Shown here one piece after another: positions 46,524 through 57,043 of a DNA stretch of 64,000 nt. Each line of letters begins with the position of its first letter. Positions within the stretch are counted from its first letter, which is position 1. Source of the DNA: Phallus indusiatus (lineage: Eukaryota > Basidiomycota > Agaricomycetes > Phallales > Phallaceae). Under the pieces are notes generated by a model that worked only from the letters and a program-made list of their open reading frames with translations, was not told the DNA's origin and did not search any database. A program made the position numbers and the translations under genes. The stretch lies in assembly GCA_027605045.1 (NCBI GenBank), contig JAQFWX010000001.1:62001-126000 (forward strand), read 5' to 3'.

Positions 46524-48190
46524 CTATGTTTGGGCATACATATTGCGAAGATGAAGAACGACACGAACAGAGAGAATGTTATGCAAAACGCGTTGTAAGC
46601 TAGAGAAGATTTTTAAGGTTTCATCTCAGTTCAAATTTAGCACAAAAGACCTACCTGCTCACGACCTCTAAGCTGAGATATGGCACAGGTCTCCAACTCA
46701 TGAAAACAATGTTTGTGAATGTTAATACTATCAGGAGTTGATGAACATCGTTGTGGTTTTTTTTTTGAAAGGATACTCACACGCCACGTAGACGAAATAT
46801 ATTAAACCTATAAAACTTAGATGTGAGTAGTCCTGGTGTAAGCTTGGTAACCAACCATCACGATATAACAGATATAATAACGGAACATTCCTGCGATCGG
46901 TATCTTTAACTGTAACCATTGTCATTATAGTCAGGAGAACAATGGTAATTTTTCGTACGATGATATTTGGCTCGACATAAAGTCAAGCCGGCTAGCACTG
47001 TAATAGAGGTTGAAGCAACGGTTAGTCCCCTGGTCGGGTTTGGATCGATCTGTGAATAATGGCAGGCCTCTTACCTACTTCAAACGTTAGCTCGAAGACC
47101 ATACAAGCGAATAATGATACATTATTCATTTTGGTTATGAAGCATGTCTTCCATGGAATTACTTCGATGACTTGAAAATAAACGCAAATGAATCAGACTT
47201 TTTGTGACCAAAACCTCAGACCTCCGGTGGAGTTGCATACCCTCGATGTCATGTGTGAGTGATAGAATACAACCACCAATGGATACCAAAGTACACTATG
47301 ATCGGTGTTGTTGAGCCTAAAACATCCGCGCCCCAAATAAATTACCGTGGAATTTTAGACGTACCAGATAGAAGATAACGAGTCCTCGCTGAACTCTTGG
47401 GAAAGCTTCCCACATGGCATACGCTCGGAAACAAAAAATAACTAAAAAGAAATTTGTTTTATTCGGGTTGTCAACAGCGTATGCTGGGAAAATTTTGAAC
47501 TGACGCTCAGACAAACCATACGTGAGGAAAAAGGTCCCTGAACTCAGATTTCAGAAAGCCCCTGAGTGGTAGTGAATCATGGATACCCTTACAAGCTGAT
47601 ACGGCGTAGAGTTTCCTGCACCACTTGAAAATATGAATGAGAAGATCTGTGTTTTACGTAGAATACAAAACCGCACCTCAACGCCTTGATGATGGGTGGT
47701 TATTGCTTTACATGGGAGAAGGTTAGTATGTTTATAATTCACGAGCGGAGGCACAAGCAGAACAGAACCCAAGCACTTACTGAGAATATTTACGGCCACA
47801 GTAAAGGCTCCATATCGATTGACTAACGAAATAGTTTTCAAAAACGACCAGGGTGCTTTCCAGAGTAATTCAACCTGTAGAACCCTTTTGCATAAATTTC
47901 GACGACGAGAAAGGAAAGAGCCGCACTTCTTGATTCATTGTAAGTACATAATCAAACAACTTGTAAAGATTGAGTTGCGCTCATGGAAATGGCAAAATTG
48001 GACATACCAGAACTGTCATGCTAACTCCTAATGATATGAACATCCAGGCGTGAGCATAAGGTTTGCATTAGCCCAAAAGGAGTTGGTATTCACCTAGCGA
48101 ATACTGTAAAACAAATTAAGAAAATGAAAAATGAAAAATGATGATGCCCACGCCGTTATATACGGTTTGCTTAGCATCTTCCACATGCAT
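46524..48190 (-). CDS. DUF6533-family multi-helix membrane protein (copy 3)
   Basis: Minus-strand exons assemble to WMFISLGVSMTVL, a 33-base exon LFDYVLTMNQE (about 47935-47967), and VELLWKAPWSFLKTISLVNR with YGAFTVAVNIL (about 47790-47880), the family signature. Further on: VIFCFRAYAMWEAFPRVQRG (about 47380-47440, the RxYAxW segment), a helix region, then VLLTIMTMVTVKDTDRRNVP and LLYRDGWLPSL (about 46840-46950; the LxRDG motif). The last exon reads LQRVLHNILSVRVVLHLRNM and ends YAQT at 46524. The start is uncertain; ATG at 48190 is the best upstream candidate. Function unknown. Confidence 0.65.
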
Positions 48191-48820
48191 GTTGAAAGCG
48201 ACAACAGGAAAAAGGTGTAGTGGAGTGTGGTCAACTAGGGCAAATTAAATAAACGAGGAACAACACAACGGCGCGCGGTTCTCGGTAATAGCCTGTACAC
48301 GTTGCCTTATGTAGGGACGGTTCTAGACATTTCGGTTTGGCCCGCTGTCGAATCTGCATGATTCAGAGGTCAAAATGGTCCCCATTGTCCAATTGAATTT
48401 CGCTAGCGATCAGGGTAGTGATTAAGCTGGGCAAGCTTGCAACTAATCAATGCCTCGACTAGGCGAGCGGAGCTTTGAAACAGGTGATCGATTGATCCGG
48501 TGTCGTTTGAATTCAAATCGGATCGTAATAGATCCAGATCGGAGAGAAAAAGAAGACAACCCACGAGCATTGTTTCAATATAACACAATGTATATGAAGA
48601 GTACAGTCGATACCAGCTCTGATTATAAAAAAAAAAGAATAAAAAGACGAAACAATAAGACAAGGTGGATAAACAAAAGACGAGATAAGATAAATAGGTT
48701 TATCTCTGAGGTTCAAAGAAATTTGATTTTAAAAGACCGATGCCAATAGCAGAAGGCAACCGAGATGGGATATTTTTTTAAAAAAAGTACCGCCAGGGGT
48801 TTGCAAATTCATGCTTTACT
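48191..48820. other. Intergenic
   Basis: Upstream region of the third DUF6533 gene and downstream of the MARVEL-like gene. AT-rich; an A-rich run lies at about 48626-48660. No gene supported. Confidence 0.5.
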
Positions 48821-49989
48821 TTAGAGGGCCTGTGCGAATTGGCCATTGCTGGAAAGTGCACCGTTCTGCTCGTTATAGTATTGGTGTATCTTCGGAAGTC
48901 TATATCCAGGGTTGGTGAACTCCTGCATGTACTGCATTGATGGATATTGAGCGCGGAAGGTGGCCTGGGTCTGAGTATGGGCACGGTAATTAGCCGCGGG
49001 TTCCTGGTATTCTTGACTAGCGGTATTGTCATCTTGTGCCGGAGTAAACTTTTCCCATTGTAAGAATTCTGATGGTGAACGAGACAAGGCCGCCGCTGAA
49101 GTAGAAGGAATGGTGGTATAAAAACGAGAGATAACGGTGGTCCACACATCTTTTCTGCCCGCTCTGTCTTGATTGAAAGCCCAGTGGAACATGAAGACGA
49201 ACATCAGGAAAACTGATGTGATAAAATGTTTTAGCGTTTGGACATCAGATCATCAGGATCGCGATTAGCTGGAGGACATACATATTACCCATTCCAGCCA
49301 GATGAATGCGCGAAGGGCTTGTACTTCGTTGCACCAGGTTTTGTATGACGCGTATAAGGGCTCTATATGAAATTGAGCCAGCTATTTGATATTATATATG
49401 TATGAAGCATGAGAAAAAAGTACCGTCAGGGATAGTCCCGCATAAGCCATTGTTCACGAATTGCCACCGGTTGGTAGAAAAAGAGTTGAACGCTAAAAAA
49501 GAAGTATTTATTAGGAAGCCGACCACGTGCGCGATGTCAGTTCAAATAATACCAAGCCAAAGCAAAGAAAATAGACCCAGCCATCCCAGCTCAAACGGGG
49601 GTTTGGCTGTGAAAGCATTCTCTGTTTTCAGTTCCAGAATACCTCTGCAAGGGCCAAATGTAAGCGATAGTATAGATTGAGTAGAATTGAAACTTGCAAA
49701 AGGATAAGAAGTATCATCGTTGCCAAGGATAATGCGAAGGGTATAATGTCAGCATGATCTACACGGTCGCGGCAGATTATTAAGATGAAAAGAGGACACG
49801 CCCATGAGTGATACGCACAATAGAAATTTTGGAAATGGTTGATATGCCCGGATAGACCCAAGACAATTGTGTTAATCAACAATAATCCAGCTTAATCATT
49901 CATTTTCAATACCTCAAAAAAGCAATAGACCAAAGTAGCAGCTTACCGTATACCTGAGATCTCCTTATTCCAATAGGTGACAACGACAT
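48821..49989 (-). CDS. MARVEL-like four-helix membrane protein
   Basis: Start at 49989 (MSLSPIGIRRSQVY), an intron GTAAGC...TTAAG, then AGLLLINTIVLGLSGHINHF, the first helix of fungal MARVEL proteins. Middle helices are ADIIPFALSLATMILLILLQ (about 49680-49740) and further ones at 49400-49660. The fourth region has NEVQALRAFIWLEW (about 49270-49300), matching the family's QAxxAFxxxxW segment. The soluble tail (48821-49140) is Gln/Tyr-rich: NTASQEYQEPAANYRA, ending SSNGQFAQAL. Proteins of this class sit in membrane-tethering or eisosome-type sites; the specific role is not known. Middle exon borders not fully resolved. Confidence 0.7.
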
Positions 49990-50554
49990 TGTGTTTATAC
50001 AAAAGAATGTGACTGCTTTCAAAAGATAGTGCAAGTTATTGTTTTCGACAGTGGGTAGTCGTTGAGGGAAACGTTGGAAAGAAAAAGCAAAGATGGTGTT
50101 GGTACAGCACTGTCAAAGGGCCCGTACAACGGTAGCGTGTGACTTTTCGGGATCCATGACAACCCGCAATATCAACTGGCGCTTGTCGCTTTCGTTCTTT
50201 GTCTGGAACTGAGATCTTCGCGATATTGGTGTTGTCCATGGAAATTGTTGATGCATCTCTCTATTTATTTTTTTTATTCATTTGCTCTAACGTTATCGCA
50301 TAACCGACAAAAATTTCAAGTTGGTCAACCGGGCTTATCTCTGCTTAGCTGCCAGTCTCGAAAGTTTCACGCGGTGCTTCACTACCATTTCGTCAATCGC
50401 ACGTACTATTATGTGCCAAAACTGATGTAGTAAGTTTGCGTTTCGTTCTCCTCTAAATTCAACTTACCGATACATAGATCGGATAACTAACGTACCTTAC
50501 GGCGAAGATTGAAGATTGAAACATGAATCAAAGCGGGGGAAAAAAGTGTTTTAT
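49990..50554. promoter_or_regulatory. Intergenic, includes MARVEL gene promoter
   Basis: About 560 bases between two minus-strand genes. Minus-strand open frame 50036-50239 is probably chance. No named site assigned. Confidence 0.4.
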
Positions 50555-51960
50555 TCAAAAATGCCTAGTTCTTTCTATTATCTCATCCTCTTTCAAAGAT
50601 ACATACTTAAACGCCTCATCTGTTTCTCTGACCTCCAGAAGTGCGTCAATAAACTCATCTTGAGACATTGGAGGCTGCGGCTTATAACCTACATCGATTA
50701 TAGGTAATCGCGTTGAAGCCAGTGCTGGATCCGAGTAGGGTTCCAATTCAGGATTGGGATGTGAGAGGACGGGCGATAGGGGTAGGCATGGAAGAGGTGG
50801 TTGAGTGGGAGGAGAGGGGGAACGTGGTGGTTTGGGGGGAAGAATGGGTGGTTTGGTGAGGGGTGATGACTGAAGACGAGAGGGGTGTGAAAGTGTTCGA
50901 GGTAGCCTAGGGGGTGCTTTCGTCGAAGAACGAGTCCGTTTCGACGCTGCCGAACCTTTTACTACGTTGGATTTATTAGTTTGGATCTGCCATGTGGTCT
51001 CCGACTGAGATAGTCCCACGAGTTGAGGTGGGAAGTCGTTGTCGTTTGACTGGAGCCGGGGACGTTTTCGAGAAGTTCCGGCTGTATCTATTCCAAAGCT
51101 CGTCTGGCTTACTCCTCGTTTTCGTCCAGTATTGGTATTGTTTAATCCGGCATCTGGAAAGATAAAAAATGAAAAAAATAAGTTCAAGCTAGTAACAGGA
51201 ATAACAAGGGCTTTTTTACATTGCGATGCGTACTGATCCCTTACGGTCGAATGTGGTTTTCCGTTTACAATCTCAGGAGAATTGTGCGTTTGCCATGTGG
51301 ATGCTGGTGTCGATATTGACCTTTGTACCGTCGAAGAGCTTGATGGCATGCTAACGGCATAATATGAGTAAGCTATCAAAGGGATTCTTAAAAAAGCGTC
51401 CTACGATTGTTGTGCGGAAGCATAATGACTTCCGGAATATAGCCCAGGGTGAGGAAGTCCGTATGTAGGGGCCGTCAAGGAAGATGACGATGCCACTGTC
51501 GCGTTAGCGTTAGCACCATGGGTCGTTCCAATTGCCGAACCCGAACTATGTCCTGGAATAAAAGGAATTTCCGGGATGGGCTTTGCAGGACGTCTTCGTT
51601 TCGCACTCCCTTTCGTTCCTGCTTGTCGAGGCTGAGACGGTGCAGAAAGCTGCTGCCTCGATGACGTCGTAGTCGTAGTGGCGTTGACTCGTGGTGGGAT
51701 TGGTGGTTTTGGATGCGGAGAAGCAGGCGCGTTTCTTATGCTTGCTCTGGTAAAAAATGAGACGATGAACCCTCAGAGACTACAAGGAGATGGTCTTACA
51801 TTCCGAGTGGCTGTACAGGTGAGATTTGAGAGTTGACGTTGAAAGCTGGAAGTGCGGCCGGATATCTCAATTGCTGGATCTCGGTAGCAGAGTTGGGGGT
51901 CGAGTAATGCCTAGGATTATTCGAAAACACGTTTGTGTTTTCATTTCTGTAAAACGGAAT
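50555..51960 (-). CDS. Disordered Pro/Ser-rich protein, function unknown (5' end unresolved)
   Basis: Minus-strand exons: about 51957-51795 (FSNNPRHYSTPNSATEIQQL and PVQPLGM), 51748-51400 (basic and Pro-rich, AKRRRPAKPIPEIPFIPGHS), then 51360-51215 and the long last exon to 50555. The last part is rich in Pro and Ser (SPSPPTQPPLPCLPLSPVL) with basic nuclear-type patches (GTSRKRPRL, ASKRTRSS) and a folded-looking acidic end (QDEFIDALLEVRETDEAF). Nuclear localisation is plausible. An upstream exon beginning at 52466 (MPPQHNFTKLKAARLLDF) could belong, but the splice phase does not match directly. Family not recognised. Confidence 0.5.
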
Positions 51961-53084
51961 CAGTGTCATAACGTATTTGATTACGACGCGTCGAACATGC
52001 GCTACTTATTGCCGCGCACAGTGCACTCACGATTTCGCGTTTCCTGATGCGTTGTTAGACATTGAATTCGGCGACGTAAAAGAAAAAGAGAGATGTGACC
52101 TTTGGTTTAGGACCTTATCTCATTATATACACATTTTTCTTCTTTGGACCTGCTTATATCGTTGTGGTCCTCAAACAGGGCATGGACAGCGTGTCCAAGT
52201 TTATCCATGGTCATCCATCATTATTTCTCAACGATTTTCTGGAAACAATGTAATCACTTCTAAATATAATTTCACATTTCTCGTGTTCTTCTGTTCTTTT
52301 TGCCTAAGATTCGATGTTACCCGGATAACTCGCAAGTTCTAGTATATGTAGCTATAGAATATACATACATACACAGCAAACCTTGCTGATGACGTTGTCT
52401 TTGACACTCATCAAAATCCAACAATCTCGCGGCCTTCAATTTCGTAAAATTGTGTTGTGGCGGCATCAATCCTTTACTTGCAGCTGTCTGCACGACCTTG
52501 CAATTGGAGAGCTTTAGATAATAGCGTGGGCGGATGATGTACGCAGTGATTATGAACTGGTCGCGGCGCTGGCAATATCGAGAAGACGCAAGGTGACAAG
52601 CGCATTGAATTTTCAACGTTCAACTCTTGATCAAAATTTCCTATTGGTATACAAAACCCTTTAAATGACGTTTATTACCCCGCATAATACTCCAAGTTTC
52701 GTATCAACAAACAGGTCTCGTTGAGCGTTTTCGTCGGGATAACATTGTTTACAAGCAAGTCATTTCAATTTGAAAAAGACAGGCTCTGAAGTGAATCGAT
52801 GATTAGCCTCTTTTCGCCTTCATAATGCACTGTTCTTTGACTATTGGTTTCAGTATACATCAATTTCGCCAGCGTTATATGTAAAATACAAACAAATCCA
52901 ATGAGACCAGCTATAAAAAGAGCGTGTGAATAAAAGTATAATCTAACATCATCCAGCAGTACTCTGTAATCAAAATAAAAGGCAGTTTAGAACAAAGGTT
53001 TCCGAGATACATTCGAAAGAAGCACTCACAAAACAACAATGGGTACAGATAATGGGAAACAATGGGTTCCACATATGTATATTT
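51961..53084. other. Mostly non-coding
   Basis: May hold the first exon of the disordered-protein gene (about 52384-52466) and the 3' region of the GPCR gene. The remainder is AT-rich without supported coding sequence. Confidence 0.4.
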
Positions 53085-54928
53085 TTACAGCAAAGAAATT
53101 TCCGTCATCTCAGGCGGTGCCGATTCAGAAGTGTAAAAACTTCTGATAGTGGGATTGCTCTGTCGTTTTTCCGATTCTGATAAGCCCTTTTCAAGATCTG
53201 CTTCTGACGTTTTCGAGCCAGAATTCGAACGAACGAGGAAAGGTGTCACTCCGAAGGTTGTAGCAGATAATGACCGTCGTTGCACGGACAAGTCCACCGA
53301 GGACGTTTGTCGGATGCGGTGGTACATGACTAGGAAGATAATGGTGTTGAAGAATCCTAGTAAAAACATAGGCGCAGTTAGTGTATTCTTAGGAGAGTGT
53401 ATCCTTTCCTTACCGTTCAAGTTGAAAAAGAAATCCGCTGTGATGGTTAGCCAGAGCGGGACGGATCCCATCTTGAATTCTGTGAATCGCGCAGCGGCTA
53501 TCGGAACCACAATCAAGGCAAAGACGAGCTAGAAAAAGAATCATTAGCATTTTTGTTTAATTTGCATATTTTATGAAGGATGCTAACGGGAAAGCTTTTC
53601 AAAAAAATGAAAGACATTAGAAAAACGCCAATAGGAAGAGAAAAAAAACATGTTTTACATACGCAATTAACTGACGGGCTATTTTGAACATTGCCCCGTC
53701 GACTTCGTCCCTCGCAAGTTTTAACATCCATCTCTCTTCTTTGGGGATAAAACGAAACCTGACGTTCCAGCCTTGACCACTGATATTTCCTCGTAATCGG
53801 AGATACACAAGGACGTAAATGATGGCACATAAGGCGGCGGAAATGAACATCTTTATTATTATTATTACGGATGATTTTAGAGTCTTTGGAGATAAAGGTT
53901 TCATTTAAAAGGGAAATACGTACGAAGATGTATTCAAGGAAAATCCGAGCTAGAGGGTATTCGGATGTGATCCAGCACCTTGTTGAATATTATTGTTGTA
54001 TCGTTGTCGGATGACAATGAGAATGAAAATGGAAAGTTACGAACCAAAAACCTGATACTCCGAAAAATGGTATGTTAGCTGATGAACCGTGCTGTAAAAT
54101 CATGGGGCCGTATAAGTCGATGCCGCAGATGAGTAACCATGTTCCTAGCACGGTTATGACTAATGTCCAATGTCGCTGTTTTGATCGAAGAAAAAGGACA
54201 TGAAAGATGTGTCCAGCGATTATCTGGATGTGGATGATGAACATTGAGATTAATGAAAAGAAGGGTCTCGTTCTGGCATTTGATAAGACTTACCAAAGAC
54301 CTGAAATAAAAAAAAAGACAGTTGGGTGTTATGAAGGTACTACGTCTGTGAACGATGAAACTGCTAATACCATAACGAAGTCCCGACATTTCCAATGTTC
54401 TTTGCTACACCTACGCGTGCATTCCAGTAAGCAGCCATAAAATGAGAGAGGAAGATTGCGATATGGATAAACACACCTTGAGTGACACAGACATCATCGA
54501 ATACAACACCCCCTAGTCGTAACCATCGTACATTTAAGATTGAGCCCACTGCTTGGATGATGTTTGAAATGAATAATGATAAAAAGTAAGGCGTGAGATG
54601 GGTTTGGAGAAATAGTCCTCGCATTTTGCTTGACGTGCGGGCCATTTTGATCTTTGAAATATGAAATCATTCGGGTCTGTCTTCTTAGAACGAACGACAA
54701 AATGAGCGTACGTACAACGACAAAGACGGCTAGTAGCAAAATTGAGAGCGCGGATAACGCTCCTGCCCCGACTAGTGCCTGTATTTTTTTTTTGATTAAG
54801 AAAGGATTGTACTTGTTGATATGAACGCAGACAAATGTGATGCTTACGCCGACACCTATCATCTCTGATTGAGAATACTGAACGGGATCCTCCGCCAAAA
54901 AAAGCTCTGGGTCAACTATTATGTCCAT
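53085..54928 (-). CDS. Fungal seven-helix G-protein-coupled receptor (Git3/Gpr1-like)
   Basis: Plasma-membrane receptor coupling to a heterotrimeric G protein, resembling nutrient-sensing Git3/Gpr1 receptors. Start at 54928 (MDIIVDPELFLAEDPVQYSQ), then helix 1 VGAGALSALSILLLAVFVVV, helix 2 HLTPYFLSLFISNIIQAVG, and across an intron CVTQGVAKNIGNVGTSLW, the conserved CxxQGxxKxxGxVGxxxW segment of basidiomycete receptors. Helix 4 is LVITVLGTWLLICGIDLYGP, helix 5 KMFISAALCAIIYVLVYLRL. The third loop (EERWMLKLARDEVDGAMFKIARQLI) is followed by helix 6 (VFALIVVPIAAARFTEF region) and helix 7 TAPMFLLGFFNTIIFLVMYH. The 60-residue tail is Ser/Thr-rich (SKTSEADLEKGLSESEKRQ), suitable for phosphorylation. 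Ligand unknown. Confidence 0.8.
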
Positions 54929-55671
54929 TACTTGAAAAACCCGACTAAACCAGTAGTCTAAATGAGAGAAGAAACACGAAGGTAGTTTAAAGAAGGAAAG
55001 GGGGAAGGGAGACTGGACCAGCCCTCGTTCGTCGCCACAGGAGGAAAGGAGGGAGCTGAAAAAAACTCACGGTGCCCACAGAACCCTCCTCGCCTTGCGG
55101 CGTATGGTGGCCAGGCGCTACAGAGTCTCACACGCCGGCCAGGCGCATCAGAATCAATTTGATCGACGATAATAATTCAGTTCATCTGTGTAACGTGGTT
55201 TTAAATAATAGAACGTCTCCTGGATACAAACTGTTGAAAAGCTTTTTTTTCTTTTCCCTTCTTCCCCTTTGGTCGAAAACAGATTATAATTATTACCCCA
55301 TCCCAATCACTTAGTTTGTCAATGGGCAATAATGGGGTACGTTAATGATACTTTCAACAGTCAAGGACCATCGACAATATAAATTTCACCATTACGCGTA
55401 AGACAAGCGGACGATCAACTGAGACACCATGCATCAACGTTTCTATGTTCGCATCATGGCCTATCATGCATCATGGCTTATCGATATCGATATCTTCTAA
55501 ATGTATCTTATCTGAAAAAAACAAAACGTTGACTGGGCGACACGATCACATTTCGTTCTATTTTTATGACACTGTCATGGGTAGGGGTATGTATGAACGT
55601 CTCATAAGTACATATCATGTTTTTTTTTCCGGGTATACTTATATTGCGATACAGAGCAAAACGTATCAAAA
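54929..55671. other. Intergenic
   Basis: Upstream region of the GPCR gene and downstream of the acylated-protein gene. No coding sequence supported; short tandem gatatc words at about 55477-55490. Confidence 0.5.
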
Positions 55672-56602
55672 TTAAATGGAGAACAGTTTGACAGTACCTT
55701 TATATTCCTTGTCAAAAGCTGCGAAGTCAAATGTCATGATGGCCTCATTTCCAACTTTTTGGATACCAAGCTGTCCCACTAGAGATGTGCCATACCCTAG
55801 CTTCGCGGTTAAGCCTTCGACGATAGAACCCGTCACGGTGCCAATCTTGATCTTCGAAACGAACGGGGCGGCGAGATATATGTCGACTACGATACCTTTT
55901 GTGTGATGATCGTATGAGATATCGAGCTGGAAGTGCCAAGTAATGGTTGAGGTTTAAGCTCTCCAAGATTCAAAACAAATGCAAAATGACGTACCTCCAG
56001 CGGACCGACGCCGTATTTGAATAATTGGGTCCTCCCGTCAAAGCCTTTGTCGATGCCATAAACGTAGTCTACACCTTTCACATCGTCGCCTTGTCTGTGC
56101 GGGAGAACGGGTATCTTTTTGACTCTGTCACCGAATGCCTGTAGTTGTGCTACCAACGGGGTATCAACAAATGAAGATGGACAAGGACCAACACACAAAC
56201 CTTGGAAACCTGTAACATTGTTTGTTTAAATGCTGATGGCAGAACATAAGTAATAAAAGAAAAAACGTACTACCGTGAGAAGACTGATGGCTAAGGGTGG
56301 TGGGTGGAACTGCTAATTGGGGGCTTTGAAGACCTGGAGAGGGTATAGACTGTTGCACATTAACATTCTATGAAGAACAATGAGTCACGGAAAGGTTCTC
56401 TGTCTGGGCTGTCAAATTTTTTTAAGAGTAAGAAATGATCGTACTGCGGGTGTATTGTTCAAATTAGCCATTGCAGCGCCTTCTTCTGGTCCATCATCTT
56501 GGTCACCCTACAAAGTTATTCTGGGTCGACGCAGAAAATTTCGACAAGCCCCTTTACCTTACAGCAGCGACAGCAAAAGGTTGACGAGAGACAGGATCCC
56601 AT
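55672..56602 (-). CDS. Small membrane-anchored protein with N-myristoylation/palmitoylation signal
   Basis: Five exons assemble cleanly. Exon 1 (56602 to about 56558) is MGSCLSSTFCCRCCK: Gly2 and Ser6/7 fit N-myristoyltransferase, and the five nearby cysteines fit palmitoylation, so attachment to a membrane's cytosolic face is likely. Then GDQDDGPEEGAAMANLNNTP, the Pro/Ser-rich NVNVQQSIPSPGLQSPQLAV, and a folded part starting FQGLCVGPCPSSFVDTPLVA, with VKGVDYVYGIDKGFDGRTQL and FKYGVGPLE. The last exon gives LDISYDHHTKGIVVDIYLAA and ends FDKEYKGTVKLFSI. About 235 residues. Family not recognised. The intron phases all keep frame, which supports the model. Confidence 0.7.
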
Positions 56603-57043
56603 GAACTTGCTTGAGAACTGGTCAAATTCCGGCCCTCCCTCCGTGGAGATAATTACAAGTCCGACGGCAAAGCTCGGCACGGAGCAATTGGGCATGTGAG
56701 AACACATGTGAACGTTTGGAATTTTGTTTCGCGACGTCATCAAAAAATCGTCGCTGGCTCTGCACATTACCTGAAAATCAGCTGTTTCTGTTTGTCTGAA
56801 CGGCAGGCATCTGGCTTGTCAACAACGATTTATTTTTGAAATGTAGGTCTGCAGCTTGGTGCATTCGTTCGGCTGGACGTGCAAACGCCCATTATGTACT
56901 AAACTGTATACTTACATACATAATTAGGAAGATATCGGGCATTAGGCAGTCGGAATTGTACTTAACCGGTTTGGTCCATAAATAACGAATCTTGTTCGTT
57001 TACAACAGCTACCTGCACCCAACAATATCGACCACGAATTGCG
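56603..57043. promoter_or_regulatory. Divergent intergenic region
   Basis: About 440 bases between divergent genes, so both promoters should be here. Nothing else seen. Confidence 0.4.
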
